Assembly: GCF_000004825.1 (NCBI RefSeq)
Contig: NW_008805069.1
Coordinates: 310,001 to 374,000, forward strand
Reading direction: 5' to 3'
Length of the DNA stretch: 64,000 nt
DNA from: Heterostelium album PN500
Lineage: Eukaryota; Evosea; Eumycetozoa; Acytosteliales; Acytosteliaceae
Numbering within the stretch: position 1 is the first letter of the stretch; each line of letters opens with the position of its first letter. The notes beneath the pieces are model-generated. The model had not been told where the DNA came from. It saw only the letters and a program-made list of their open reading frames with translations, and searched no databases. Positions 49,081-60,583 of this stretch are shown one piece after another. The position numbers and the translations under genes are program-made.

Positions 49081-50790
49081 CTATTTTTGGTCTAATATGT
49101 TTGCACAAGCTGTTCGGTCAGATGGGTCATCTTGGAGAATTTGTTCCCATTTATTGTTGTCAAATGAGAACACATAATTTTGATTTTTTCCTTGGATTGA
49201 ATAAATATAACTTTGACCATCATTCGATTGATGATAAATAATATTGTAGAAGTAGCCATTCAATGCGATGGTACTCTTTTCGAATGATTTGATTTCATTG
49301 GTTTCAATATTGATTCGTTGCAGTCCTAAAGAATATGATTGAATATATAGATTGCCATTGCCATCTGTACATGCTGCCATTGGGTCCCTAGTGGTGATTT
49401 TAACTGATAATTCAACTGTTGTTTTGTTGTTTATATTAAATTGAAAAATCGTATCTGTTGTTAAAGTATAGATATGACCTTTGAAGAAGAATGTGAATAG
49501 ATGGTAACTTGCTTTGATATCGATTGTCGAGTATCTTTCGAATGTTGAATCGTTGATGTTGTATCTGTAAATAACAGTTTTTGGTTTCAATGTTCCGTCT
49601 AATAAATAGATATGATCATTGCCATCATAACAGGTCAATAAAAATCTGCACTGATCAATACCTTTCATTTCATTGACATCTAAAGTTTTGTTGTCGATTG
49701 AATACTTGATATACTTGTTGGAGATGCTATTTGCACCAAATATATAGATAAAGTCACCAACTTTAACCATTGAGCTGAATGTTGAAGATGAACCAAGATC
49801 GATATCTTGTTGCGGTTCAAAATGAATGTTGTTTCGATCTGTAATATTGATGATTGATAATTTATTTTTTTTATCAGTTGAGAATATATATGATTGTTTG
49901 TTGTTTTTATTTGATATTACATTTTGTTGAATTTTTGATTGATTTGATTTCAATTGAAATGATGATTGAATTTGATTCTTGGCACTATTGATTTGTTCAT
50001 TATTAACAATTAATTGATATAGTTGTGGTTGTTGATTGTCATCAGTATTATTATTATTGATTTTAATTGATTTGTTGTGTTCAAGTAATAAATTTAAAAG
50101 TGAATGATCATCATTGTTGTTTACTTTGTTGTCAAGTTGATCATAATCGAAATAGAACAATGTATTGTTGTTCGATGAAATGAATTCATTGTGATCCGAA
50201 CATTGTGAAATCGATCGAATTATTGTTGTTATTTGATAGTTATCTGTTGTATCTGCTGTCGTTATCGTTTTTGATTGTGAATCTGATCGATCATCATTAT
50301 TATTAGATTTAAATCTGGTGATATGATTATTAACAGTATTCAACGATTTCATGATTTTGATTTGATTATCGATTTGTTGTTCTAATTGTTGTTTATTATC
50401 GATGATTGGTTTCTTTAATCTATGTTCTTCAACAACAAGGAATTCATGTAACTCTTTGAATTTACTTTCGATTTCATGTTCTGTTTGTTGTAATTGTTCG
50501 TATTCTTTAACTTTCGATTTCAAAGAATCGAATGTTGTTTGAATACTTGTTTGAATATCATTAATTCTATTATTATTATTATTATTATTATTTAATTGAT
50601 TGTCATCTGAGTAGGTGTTTAAATCACTCTCATTTTTATTGATATTTGATTTAATATTATTGATATGATCGTATGAATGACGTGCATGTTTTGGTGAACA
50701 TACAGAACACATCAAAACATTACAATCATAACATATGAACTTTAGACTTTTGTTATGTATTCCACAATTATTATTTCTATTACTATTCAT
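49081..50790 (-). CDS. B-box / coiled-coil / propeller protein, subfamily II (intact)
   Basis: This is a single uninterrupted frame of 569 residues from an ATG at 50790 and the best reference copy for the family. Residues 9-48 form the B-box-type zinc finger (CGIHNKSLKFICYDCNVLMC, then CSPKHARHSYDHI). A poly-Asn spacer and a coiled coil follow (about 80-165: TTFDSLKSKVKEYEQLQ..., QLEQQIDNQIKIMKSL), then a conserved linker (ISQCSDHNEFISSNNNTLFYF). From about 300 to the end come propeller-like repeats marked by YIFGAN, CYDGNDHIYLLDG, ACTDGNGNLYIQS and a final YVFSFDNNKWEQIL. There is no RING domain, so a ubiquitin-ligase role like full TRIM proteins is not supported; a scaffold or recognition role is inferred. 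It has no introns, unlike most neighbours, which fits a family spreading by recombination or duplication. Confidence 0.8.
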   Translation of the reverse strand: MNSNRNNNCGIHNKSLKFICYDCNVLMCSVCSPKHARHSYDHINNIKSNINKNESDLNTYSDDNQLNNNNNNNNRINDIQTSIQTTFDSLKSKVKEYEQLQQTEHEIESKFKELHEFLVVEEHRLKKPIIDNKQQLEQQIDNQIKIMKSLNTVNNHITRFKSNNNDDRSDSQSKTITTADTTDNYQITTIIRSISQCSDHNEFISSNNNTLFYFDYDQLDNKVNNNDDHSLLNLLLEHNKSIKINNNNTDDNQQPQLYQLIVNNEQINSAKNQIQSSFQLKSNQSKIQQNVISNKNNKQSYIFSTDKKNKLSIINITDRNNIHFEPQQDIDLGSSSTFSSMVKVGDFIYIFGANSISNKYIKYSIDNKTLDVNEMKGIDQCRFLLTCYDGNDHIYLLDGTLKPKTVIYRYNINDSTFERYSTIDIKASYHLFTFFFKGHIYTLTTDTIFQFNINNKTTVELSVKITTRDPMAACTDGNGNLYIQSYSLGLQRINIETNEIKSFEKSTIALNGYFYNIIYHQSNDGQSYIYSIQGKNQNYVFSFDNNKWEQILQDDPSDRTACANILDQK

Positions 50791-51083
50791 TTATGTTTTT
50801 TCAAATTTTAACAATTAGCACTTTTTATCAACAAGTCTTAGTAAAATAAAGAAAAAATAGATACTTTTGATTTGTTGGATTTTTTTTTTTGAATTTCAAT
50901 TTTGAACTTCACTCATGGGAAGTGACAAAGTTATGTTGTCTATCAAATATATCATAATATATTTTGTCAACATAACATGTTTAGATCGATTCAATCATTC
51001 TTTGAAAAAAAAATAAAAGAAATTATAGAAAGATTATCTTAATAGTTAAAATTTTGTATCATCTTACATTTGTTTGATTTTAT

Positions 51084-52804
51084 TTAAATTATATTTATTG
51101 ATTCTATATTATTTAGATATTTGATTATTGATTGTGGAATAATATAATGTTGATTTAATACTTTTAGTTCGATGATGCTTCGATGATTCTCTATGTTATA
51201 AATGAGATGTTTTAAAGATGATTTCTTAAGGTTAGTATGATTAATATTTACATTGGTTAGTGTTTGATTTGTTAATATCGATTGTATCAATTGTGCTGAG
51301 CATTTCTTAATTGAACAATGACTTATATCTAGATATTTGAGTTTTGTCGTTTCTAAACAAAGAAACAACGATAGTACTTCACCGAATTGATAGGTAAGTT
51401 GATTGCCTGAAAGTATAAGCTTTTCAATTGGACAAACTTTTGATGTTGTCGATGATGTTGTTGTTGTTGTTGTAGTTGTCGTAGTTGTTGAAGATAGCGA
51501 TTCCAACAGCAATATACCACCTTTATCTGTTATTCTATTGAATCCTAGATCTAAGGAAGATAAGGTAGAGTTGCATTTCAATGAATTGGCGAGTTGGCGT
51601 ATCGACTTGTTACCGATGCAGTTGGCCGACATGTTGAGTGTTGCGAGCGAGCGGTTGGTGCGTAGCGCGTCAAAGAACAGGTTGATCTCTGCGCCGTCAC
51701 GACAGTAGTTTTGCGAGAGGTTGAGTTCGCGTAGCTGACAGTTACTCTGTGACAACACCAGTGCTAGAGATCGGAGTGTTTCGCCATCGCATTGATTGTC
51801 GATCAACGAGAGATAGCTAATGTTACTGGTGAAGTTCGGTAGCAGAAACAACTGCTCCAAGATCGGTGGTAACGTAGTATCGGACACTCCTTTCTCGATG
51901 GTTAGCGAATCGATATTACACAGTGACTCTCTTGGTATGTTTGATATATGACTGAACGGATTCCTCCCGATAATATGTAGATTATGTACAGTAGGACATT
52001 CACCAATACACTTTAAAAACGGTAATACAGGTGAATTTGAATTGCTATTGTTGCTACTGTTGTTATTATGATTGACAGGATGTATCTTTAAACACTCACA
52101 AGCCTGTGTATTCTTTAGAAATTCTTGATAAAGAGCATCTATTTCCTCTATTAAACTTGTTTTTGTTGTTGCCGTTGTTGTTGTTTTTGTTGCTGTAGTT
52201 GTTCTGTTTCTTCATCTACTTCATCTACATCTAGTTCTGTTGTAAAAAGAGGTGGAGTTGTTGTAGTTGGTGGTGTATTTAACAATGAATTTGAATTGCT
52301 ATTGTTGTTACTGTTATTGTTACTGTTGTTGTTGCTGCTATTGTTGTTGTTGCTGTTCTTTAGGTGTATGTTGACGTAATAGAAGAATATAGGTGAACGT
52401 TGTTGGCAGAGAATACCGTATTTCGAGAGATGTATCAGCTCTCTGAATTGACCGACCGTTGCAACGTGTATATATCTAAAGAATAAGGTTGGTACAATCG
52501 ATAGCCAATCCTTGCAAACTAAAGATAGATTTAACAATGCTCTTATACCACTGAAACTATGTTCATGATGATGTTGCTGATGTTGTTTGCGATGATTATT
52601 ATTCAAATTGATAACATGTAAATTTAAATCATTTTCAAAAATTAGATTATTATCGTCATCATCATCGATATCTTGATATTTATAATCAATATTATGATTG
52701 TCACTACTATTATTACAATTATTACTTTCGATTTTACATTCAAAATCTATTACCAATTGAAATATGAATTTAAGTAATAAAATAGGTAATCTTTGAATAA
52801 TCAT
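51084..52804 (-). CDS. F-box / leucine-rich repeat protein (frame shift in Gln repeat)
   Basis: From an ATG at 52804 the first frame holds an F-box-like start (LPILLLKFIFQLVI), Asn- and His-rich inserts and the second F-box half (LLNLSLVCKDWLSIVPTLFF). It ends at 52151 inside a CAA/Gln run. A second frame, open from about 52205 to 51084, continues SLIEEIDALYQEFLKNTQAC and then five or more RNI-type leucine-rich repeats (LRELNLSQNYC, LATLNMSANCIGN, LSSLDLGFNRIT, IEKLILSGNQL, LKYLDISHCSI). No intron of normal size links them; a one-base change in the CAA repeat does. F-box/LRR proteins recruit substrates to SCF ubiquitin ligases. Repeat slippage, real or in the assembly, is the likeliest cause of the break. 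Together with the B-box gene downstream it forms a duplicated cassette. Confidence 0.7.
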
Positions 52805-53068
52805 GATTATTTACATTGTATACATTTCATTATTACTATGTAAGTTTTTAAAAGATTTTTTTGTTTTTTTTTTTTTTTTTGGTTTTTAGTTTCATTTCCT
52901 TCCATCAATTTATTCGTTTATTTGTTTCTATTTTTAGAATTATTAATAATAATAATATATATTATCGTTTGATAATAATATTGTTTGATTGATCATATTG
53001 ATGTTGTAATTTAATTATGTTATAAAAAGCAATAAAAAAGAGGTAAGCATATATATTTGTACTTTTTA

Positions 53069-54168
53069 TTACAATCTATTTTCACTCATAACTAAAACCG
53101 ATCTAAATCTAACTTTACCGGTTTCCATTTTCTCTACGGCTTCCAATGCTTTCTCTATTGGGAATGTTTCAATCATAGGTTGGACTTGTGTGATCTGTGC
53201 GAATTTCATGGTTGCTTCGCTGTCTCTGCTGTCGCCTGCAAGCCAACCGTGTATTGAGATATTCTTCATCACAATCATAGTGCCATTGACATTGATACCC
53301 TCTGAGAGTGCCGCCAACAACAACATCCTTCCGCCAAACGCCAGCGTGGGAATGAGTGATTCCACTGCACTCTTACTCGGTCCAGTCAAGATAATCATCA
53401 TCGGTGCCATAGCTGTTAACTTTGCCAGCGAATCACTCTTTGAACCATCGAGATAATGATGCGCACCCAACTCGCGCGCCAACGACTCTTTATCCGCGCC
53501 GGAACTGTATGCCACCACCTCATAACCGAGTCGTCGTGCAAACTGTATTGCCAAATGACCCAAACCCCCTATTCCCTGAACACAAACAAGCGAACCCGGC
53601 TTAATATTCTGCTTGACGATTCCGTTGTACACTGTTATGCCGGCGCATAGCATTGGCGCGGCTTGTTCGAATGTCATGCCGTCCGGCAACTTGGAGAGCG
53701 CGTCAAATGGCACACAACAATACTCTGCATATCCACCGTCGTAGTGCAGTCCACACAACTGTCGGGATGCGCAACCGATCCAGTTGTCCTGCTTGCACTG
53801 TTGACACCAATGACAACAGCCACCAAAGAATCCAACACCAACACGATCGCCAACCTTGTAATTGACTACACCACTGCCAAGTTTATCGATGACACCCGCC
53901 ACTTCATGACCTGGAATTCTCGGATAACTAGTACTCGTTGTTTTCATCATCAAATCAGTATGACAGACACCACATGCCATAACTCTAATTCGCACTTGTC
54001 CATCTTTTGGTTCTGGAATTTCAACCATTCGAAATTCAAGATTTGATCCTTTAATTATTTTATTTATTTTTAATATATATATTAATTATTAAATAACATA
54101 ACATTCATTCATTTCATTAATTAATTACCTTTAGAAGGATATAATACACATTTCATTAAATTTGACAT
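53069..54168 (-). CDS. Zinc-dependent medium-chain alcohol dehydrogenase
   Basis: Exons 54168-54129 and 54048-53069, split by an 80-bp intron, give 339 residues, the normal length. Catalytic zinc ligands are in place: CGVCHTDL (about 37-44) and GHE (about 61-63). The structural zinc loop has four cysteines (CCHWCQQCKQDNWIGC, about 90-105). The Rossmann fold reads GIGGLGHLAIQFARRLG. The enzyme should interconvert primary alcohols and aldehydes using NAD(P). The full zinc set and the PGHEVAG context resemble bacterial AdhP/AdhA-type enzymes more than animal ADHs. Codon use is markedly G/C-rich for this window. Both would suit an old gene acquired from bacteria that has since gained an intron, but ancestry needs a tree. 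The last residues (FRSVLVMSENRL) match the family end. Confidence 0.9.
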
Positions 54169-54719
54169 AATTTATTATTAGTTAAAGTTCTATTTATATT
54201 AAAAAGTTGTAAAAAAAATAAAATAAAATATAAACTAACTCATTTTTTAATTGTTTATGTTATTTATATTTATTTGATTAAAAAAATAAATAATATTTAT
54301 ACAAAAATGATTTTATTGGATGGTGTGTGTCGTGGTATGACATTTACTTGCAACTTTTACTCATAACCATGATATAAATGTTAAATTTCAATTTTTAGTC
54401 GTGACAAATAATTTCTTGAAAATAAATAAATAAATAAATAAAATAATTGTGATAATTAATTATTGATCATCAAAAAAATAAAACAAAGCTTTTTCTGATT
54501 TTTTTAATTAAATTTTTAATCAAATTTATTTATTGTTAAAAAAGTGTGAATCAAAGTCTAATTTAATTTCACGTGTGTGTTAAACAATTTTTTTTGTGTT
54601 TTTAAAAAGATAAGAAGAAAAGAAAGTAGATAAGATAGATAAGATAATAAAATAATAATAATAATAATAGTTAGTAAAAGTTGTGATATAAAAATTAATA
54701 AAAGTTAATAATAATTAAT
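54169..54719. promoter_or_regulatory. Divergent promoter region (dehydrogenase / USP40)
   Basis: 550 bp of AT-rich DNA lies between two divergent start codons. It contains a TAAA/AAAT microsatellite near 54422-54443 and a purine-rich stretch (54605-54660) just before the deubiquitinase start. No specific operator is recognised. Confidence 0.5.
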
Positions 54720-57700
54720 ATGTTTTCAGGATTATTCGATGAAGAAGATATTGGTTATGGAGATGATCGTGCACCATTCCCTGCCAATAGACCCAGTGGT
54801 GGTTACAACTACTCTGGTGGGCCAAGCAGAAGAGCACCTGCTGACAAAAGATCACAACATGGTTTCGTTGGTCTCTTAAATCAGTAAAGTATCCAAACAG
54901 TTGTTGTTATCAACAACCATCAAACAATCTTCATCTTTGTTATGTTTTAACTAATATCTAATCAAATTCATTGTAGAGGAGCAACATGTTATTTGAATAG
55001 TTTAATTCAATTGATGTATATGACACCTGAATTAAAGAACAATCTATATAGCCTGAATCTCAAGGATTTAGATTTAGAACAACTAACAAACAACAACAAC
55101 AACAATGACACTACACAACCAACAAATGTCACTGCCAATACAACTGCTACCACTGCCACTACCACCTCCATTAGTTCAGCAACATCAACAACAACTACTC
55201 AAAATGTATCAACTAATAATAACATAACTACTTCAAATACATCATCTAAAAACAACAACAACAATAATAATAGTAGTTATATAAATAATGATTTAGTATC
55301 ATTTATGAATGAAGATATGGACGATGATATTATGAATAATGTTGAATGGGAAGAGATTGGTACTGGTGTATATCCACCGAGATCAACCAATGATGATATT
55401 AACGATATAAATATAATTGATAATATACATATTAATAATAGTAATGATGGTGATAAGATGATTGTAGATAATAGTAATGGTAATAATAATGGTAATGATA
55501 AGAGTGGTAGTAATCAACAAGTACAGATACAAGAACAACAACAACAACAACAACAATTACAAGATAGTAAAAAGTTAAATGAAGACGTTGTATTCGAGGA
55601 TTTCAATAATAATAGTGATCCTTTTGCACAGTACGATCAGGATTATGTACAGTCGGTGTTGGCTTTTGGCTTTGATGAATCGAGGGTGTTGGAAGGTTTG
55701 AAGAAATTCCCACATGTCTATCAACAGGAGCGTCTTATCAATTGGATACTCTCGGACGACGTCGTAGATGCACAGAACTTTGACTTTCCCGACTTGGTTC
55801 CACTCGGAACTTTCGACGATAGCAGTCATCAACTCGCTACCAACACCGACGACTACGCTGCATTCTCAATGGATTTCAACACTGATGATAATATTGCAAA
55901 ACAATCAAACAATAACAACAACAATGATAACAACAACAATAATAATAGTAGTTCAAAAGCAATTGTTTTATATGATGTAAATAATTTAAATGTAACATTA
56001 AATAATCATAATAATAATAATAATAATAGTAATAGTAATAGTAATAATAATAATGGTGGTGATGGAATAGTAATAGATTCAGATGAGATTGGTAAAGAGA
56101 AGAGTAATGTTAATGGTGATGGTGATACTACTAGTTTTATACCTTTGTTGGCAGCTGCATTCGAACAACAACAACAATCTATACCAGGACCAGTAACATT
56201 ACCACAACCAGCACAACCACAACCAAAGAAGAGAAGAGGTAGAGTTTTAGCATATGAATTGCAACGTTTGTTTTCATTCTTGCAGGTCGGAGAGGTGCGT
56301 GCTATCAGTACTGAAGATCTTACCAAGAGTTTCGGTTGGTATGGAAGTGAAGCGTCGGAGCAACAAGACATTCACGAACTCAATCGTATTCTCTTTGACG
56401 CCGTAGAACACTCGATTAAACTCACCGCAATCGAGAAGATCATAGTACAACTCTACAGAGGTGTATTAATTAATAGAATTGAATGTACAAAATGCGGAAG
56501 TAAGTAATTAATAATAATATTAGTTAGTTAGTTTATTAGTTTGTTAGTTTGTCTTAGTTATTAATATATCTTTTAATATATATTTATAGAAATCAAAGAT
56601 AGAGAAGAGTTTTATCAAGATATTCCTATTCCTATTAAAGGATTCAAGACGTTGGAAGACAGTCTAAAGGCATTCGTCACTCCAGAGGTGTTGGACGGCG
56701 ACAATAAATATAGTTGTGACGATTGCAATGAGAAGGTGAAAGCAAACTTTGGTGCTAAACTAGGTCAACTACCACCGATTTTAGTATTACCATTGAGAAG
56801 ATTCGATTTCGATTATCAAAGAGTAAGTAAGAAACAAAGAACAAGTGTGTGTTTAAGTAATACTGACATCTATGATTATTATTATTATTATTACTAGGGA
56901 TCAAGAGTAAAGATTACATCACAATTTGAATTCCCAATGGAGTTGGATATGACTCCGTATACATCGGATTACTCGCTGCACGAGAAGAATCCAGATACCG
57001 TACCGAAACCAGATGAACAATTGTATGAACTATTCGCAGTGTTAATTCATAGTGGTGGTGCATACGGTGGTCATTATCATGCTTATATCAAAGATATAAC
57101 TAAACAAGGTGTAATTGAAATTAATCAACCAACAACTGAATCAACAACAGTAACAACAACTACACCTGTTAATTCAGAAACAACAACTACTACAACTTCT
57201 ACAACAAATGCAACTGAAACATCAGAATCAGCTGCACCACAACAAACTACTAATAGTTTAGAAACAGGTGCAGAGAGTCAACTACCAGTGGAAGTTAAAT
57301 CCAATGGTCAGAATCATCATGCACAAAAGAATAACAAGTCAAAGAAGAATAAGATTGATGTTCCACATGTATACTCTGGTTGGTTCGATTTCAACGATAG
57401 TACTGTCACTCCAATTCCAGATTCATACATTGCCAAACAATTTGGTAACAAAACAGAGAGTGCTTGTATGTTATATATGTTTAACAAATTCAATCAGATC
57501 TGATAAACATATTTATTTACTTATTCTTTTTTTTTTAGATATGTTAATTTATAGAAGCAAAGATTTAAAGACAGATAAAAGTAGTGATATTCCTTTGCAT
57601 TTGGTCGATGAAATGAATCGTTTCAATACCAGTTTGGAGGAGCAGAGAATGTCCTACGATTTGACTATGAATACAATGTTTGTGAATCCAAGATTCTTTA

Positions 57701-60108
57701 ATGAATTTGATATCGTTGACAATGCTCTGGTGGAGAAGAACAACTTGCAACCGTCGGAATTGTCATTGGCATTGGATGTCGGTTTCTCGGTGCAGGATCT
57801 CTACAGTCATATTCGCAAGACCTACGAAGATCGTATCGATCACACCTCCAAGCTTGTCATACAAGAGATCATTGTGAAGGAAGGACGTGTCACACTGTTA
57901 CCACCACTCAGCTCAGTATCCTCGACCAACATCAAAAAGACTGGTTTGAGAGAGGGTTGTTCACTGTTGATATGGCGAGGTGCCAATGCCGAGGGCATAA
58001 CTACTCCACCCATTAATTTCACTGTTGACTATTATCCTGCGGTTAGAGTTGATGTCAGTGATGCAAGCAGTTCCGTCACCGGACACAAACAACAATTCAA
58101 TCTCTCCATTGAGAGAGATGCTACTTTCGCAGAGTTGTTGAAACTCGTTGCTCAGAGTTGCCAGCTTCCAGTGGCTAGTTTGGCAGTCTATCGTAATTCC
58201 GCCAATCAATTGTTGCTGTTGGAAGACGATATGCCAAATGTCCCATTAATCGACAGAGTCTACAACGGTATCGGTTTGCTCGTGGAGGACAACTCGCTGA
58301 AATTCGAGGAGTCTGCGCTTCGTCAGGAGTTTGAGATGAATCGATTCAAAATACAGTTGTATGTGAGCGATCGTATCGATAACATTGATAACGACAACGA
58401 TTCATTCACAACCAACAAGCCGATTACCATTCACTGCGATCCAAAGTCGACTATCCACCAGGTGAAGGAAATCATTCTCGATATGACAAGACCCGCGGAC
58501 AAAGCATATCTGCTACGCTCCACCGTCATTAGAAAGACACAACGTGGAGGTTCACCAGGTTCCACCATCTCTGACGATTCTCTCACGCTGAAGGAAGTGG
58601 ATATCACCGACAGCTCGTTGATTCTCATTGAGAAGGGCACCCCGACGCAGCAGACTATCACCATCCGATTCATCTACTTGAAGGACAAGAGCATAAGAAC
58701 ACTCTACTTCCCAAAGAAAGATACCATTGTCAATTTGAAAAAGACAATGTTGGATCGGTTGGATATCGATGTTGAACAGCTGCCAAACTTTGTTCTAAAG
58801 ACAACGGATTCATTCGATATGCCACTTAATATCATCTCTGAGGAGGACATGACACTTGAGGAATCGGGATTGCGCTCAGAAGATCTACTGGTAATAACAG
58901 AGGGAATCATTCCATCGAAGGACGAAATCATCTTGAAGTTTGGATTGTATCAAGTGGAGAATGCCTACAAACAATATCCTTCACCATCGTCACCGGTCCT
59001 CCATTTGAATCCACAGTACAGTCCACTGACATGTGACTTGTTCACAGTGAAAACGGTCGGTGATCTCTCGCTCAACAAGAAGCTCACTATCAATGAGTTG
59101 AAAGCAGAGTTGTTGTTATGGCCAAAACTAACAGAGCTATACCCACAGTATGACGCATCGCAAGACGACATTCGTCTGTGGCTGGAGGAGAAGTTGCTCT
59201 CTGGACATGGATGTGGAAATAAACAGTTGGCTAAACTACACATTCAACAAGAGGCATCGATCACCATTGAATTCTTCAAGAAGGAGACACTCCCAGTTGT
59301 TGAATCCACCAATCCACCACCCATTCTCCTATATCTCCACAAGAGAATACCAGAATCTCAGTGTTTCTCTCATCCACCAAGACAGATCTATTTCACTGGC
59401 AAGCTAATCTCTGAACTTCTCACACAAATATCAAGCATTTGTGAAGTTGAAGAGGAACATCTTAAAATCTATAAATATGTCACACATCAACACAACAATC
59501 CGTGGCGTATTATTGAAGAGCGTGCAATCAACAACAACAACAATAACAAACAAAATAATAATAATCAGTTATCAATTAATATTCATGATGATTCAACTGA
59601 ACAATCACCTTCAACATCAGCACAACAAGAAGATAACAACAACAATATGATTTTGGATGGTGATTACAATTCCAATTCAACTGTAAATATTAATGCAGAG
59701 AATGAACTACCTATTGATTCTGTAGTTGACGAACCAACAAACAATATCATAAAGACCAATGAGAGTGTTGATGATTCTAGCACCAGTGGTAATAGCTCTA
59801 GTACTCTATCGACTGGCAACATTCCACCACCACCTCCACCACGTCCAGAAAAGAAAAAGAAACCCAATACCAGCAATCCAAATGAGCTCCGAGGTAAACC
59901 ATGGATGCTCAAAGACGGTGACATGATTGCATTCTTGGATCAACGTGAAGATCCTGAACAAAACGATCGATTCGCATTGATCATGGAGAAAAACAACTAC
60001 AAATCAAACAACTACGGAGCTAACAACAGCAACTCTAGAAAACAAAATCAAACCACCAAATATAGAGCACCAGAAAGAGAATTAAAGATTCAACTTGATG
60101 AATATTAA
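54720..60108 (+). CDS. usp40: Ubiquitin-specific protease, USP40 type
   Basis: Five exons (54720-54883, 54977-56499, 56590-56822, 56898-57465, 57539-60108) close in frame to 1685 residues. The start MFSGLFDEEDIGYG parallels human USP40 (MFGDLFEEEY). The Cys box NQGATCYLNSLIQLM gives the nucleophile at Cys59; a very long Asn/Gln/Thr insertion (about 80-450) follows. The core resumes with RVLAYELQRLFSFLQ, SFGWYGSEASEQQDIHELNRILF, a zinc finger (CTKCG...CDDC) and the His box GGHYHAYIKD (His near 699). A second low-complexity insert precedes ESAYMLIYRS, read across an intron. The long C-terminal part looks like repeated ubiquitin-like folds, as in USP40, and ends KPWMLKDGDMIAF, matching the human YYLKDGDTI region. 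Predicted to remove ubiquitin in the cytosol. All three catalytic regions are intact. Confidence 0.92.
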
Positions 60109-60583
60109 TATTAATTAATAAAAATAATAAACTAACCAATTATTATTATTTATTTTTTTACAAATAATAATAATTGAAAATAAACATTTATATGTTCAGC
60201 TTTTGCACACAAAAATTAAATTTAACACGTGTTATAAACTGACGACCTGAAAATAAAAAAAAAAAAAAACTTGACAATTCAACCAATTTTTTGGGATTGT
60301 GAATTTTCTAACGACATATATTCTATTGTCCTCATCTTTATTTAAGTGTATTATTATCTTTTTTTATCTTTTTTATTTAATTATTATTCTTTATTCAATC
60401 ATTTATTTTAAACTTAAATATATAATTGCATACATATATATTTAAAATTAGATAAAGTTAAGAAAGATTAATTAATGAACAAACGAACAATAGATAGATA
60501 GATAGATAGATAGACAGATAAAATATTAAAGAGAATTAATATAGATATAGATATAGATAGATAGTAAATAGATATATATTATA
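60109..60583. repeat. Intergenic spacer with (GATA)n microsatellite at 60490-60570
   Basis: AT-rich 475-bp spacer. Its last 95 bases are a GATA/TAGA microsatellite (about nine units, then imperfect GATATA units) ending just before the start codon at 60584, so it probably lies in the promoter or 5' leader of the Stealth-family gene. Confidence 0.7.

Noticed and set aside
49081-50790. Calling the B-box proteins TRIM-type ubiquitin ligases
   Set aside because: No RING finger precedes the B-box in any copy.
52150-52235. Intron inside the Gln repeat of the F-box/LRR gene
   Set aside because: The only GT...AG pair is about 36 bp, below the size of every other intron here.
57268-57537. Upstream extension of the long USP40 frame starting at 57268
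   Set aside because: It is the wrong frame over real USP40 exon 4 plus intron; the acceptor at 57538 gives ESAYMLIYRS, which matches the family.
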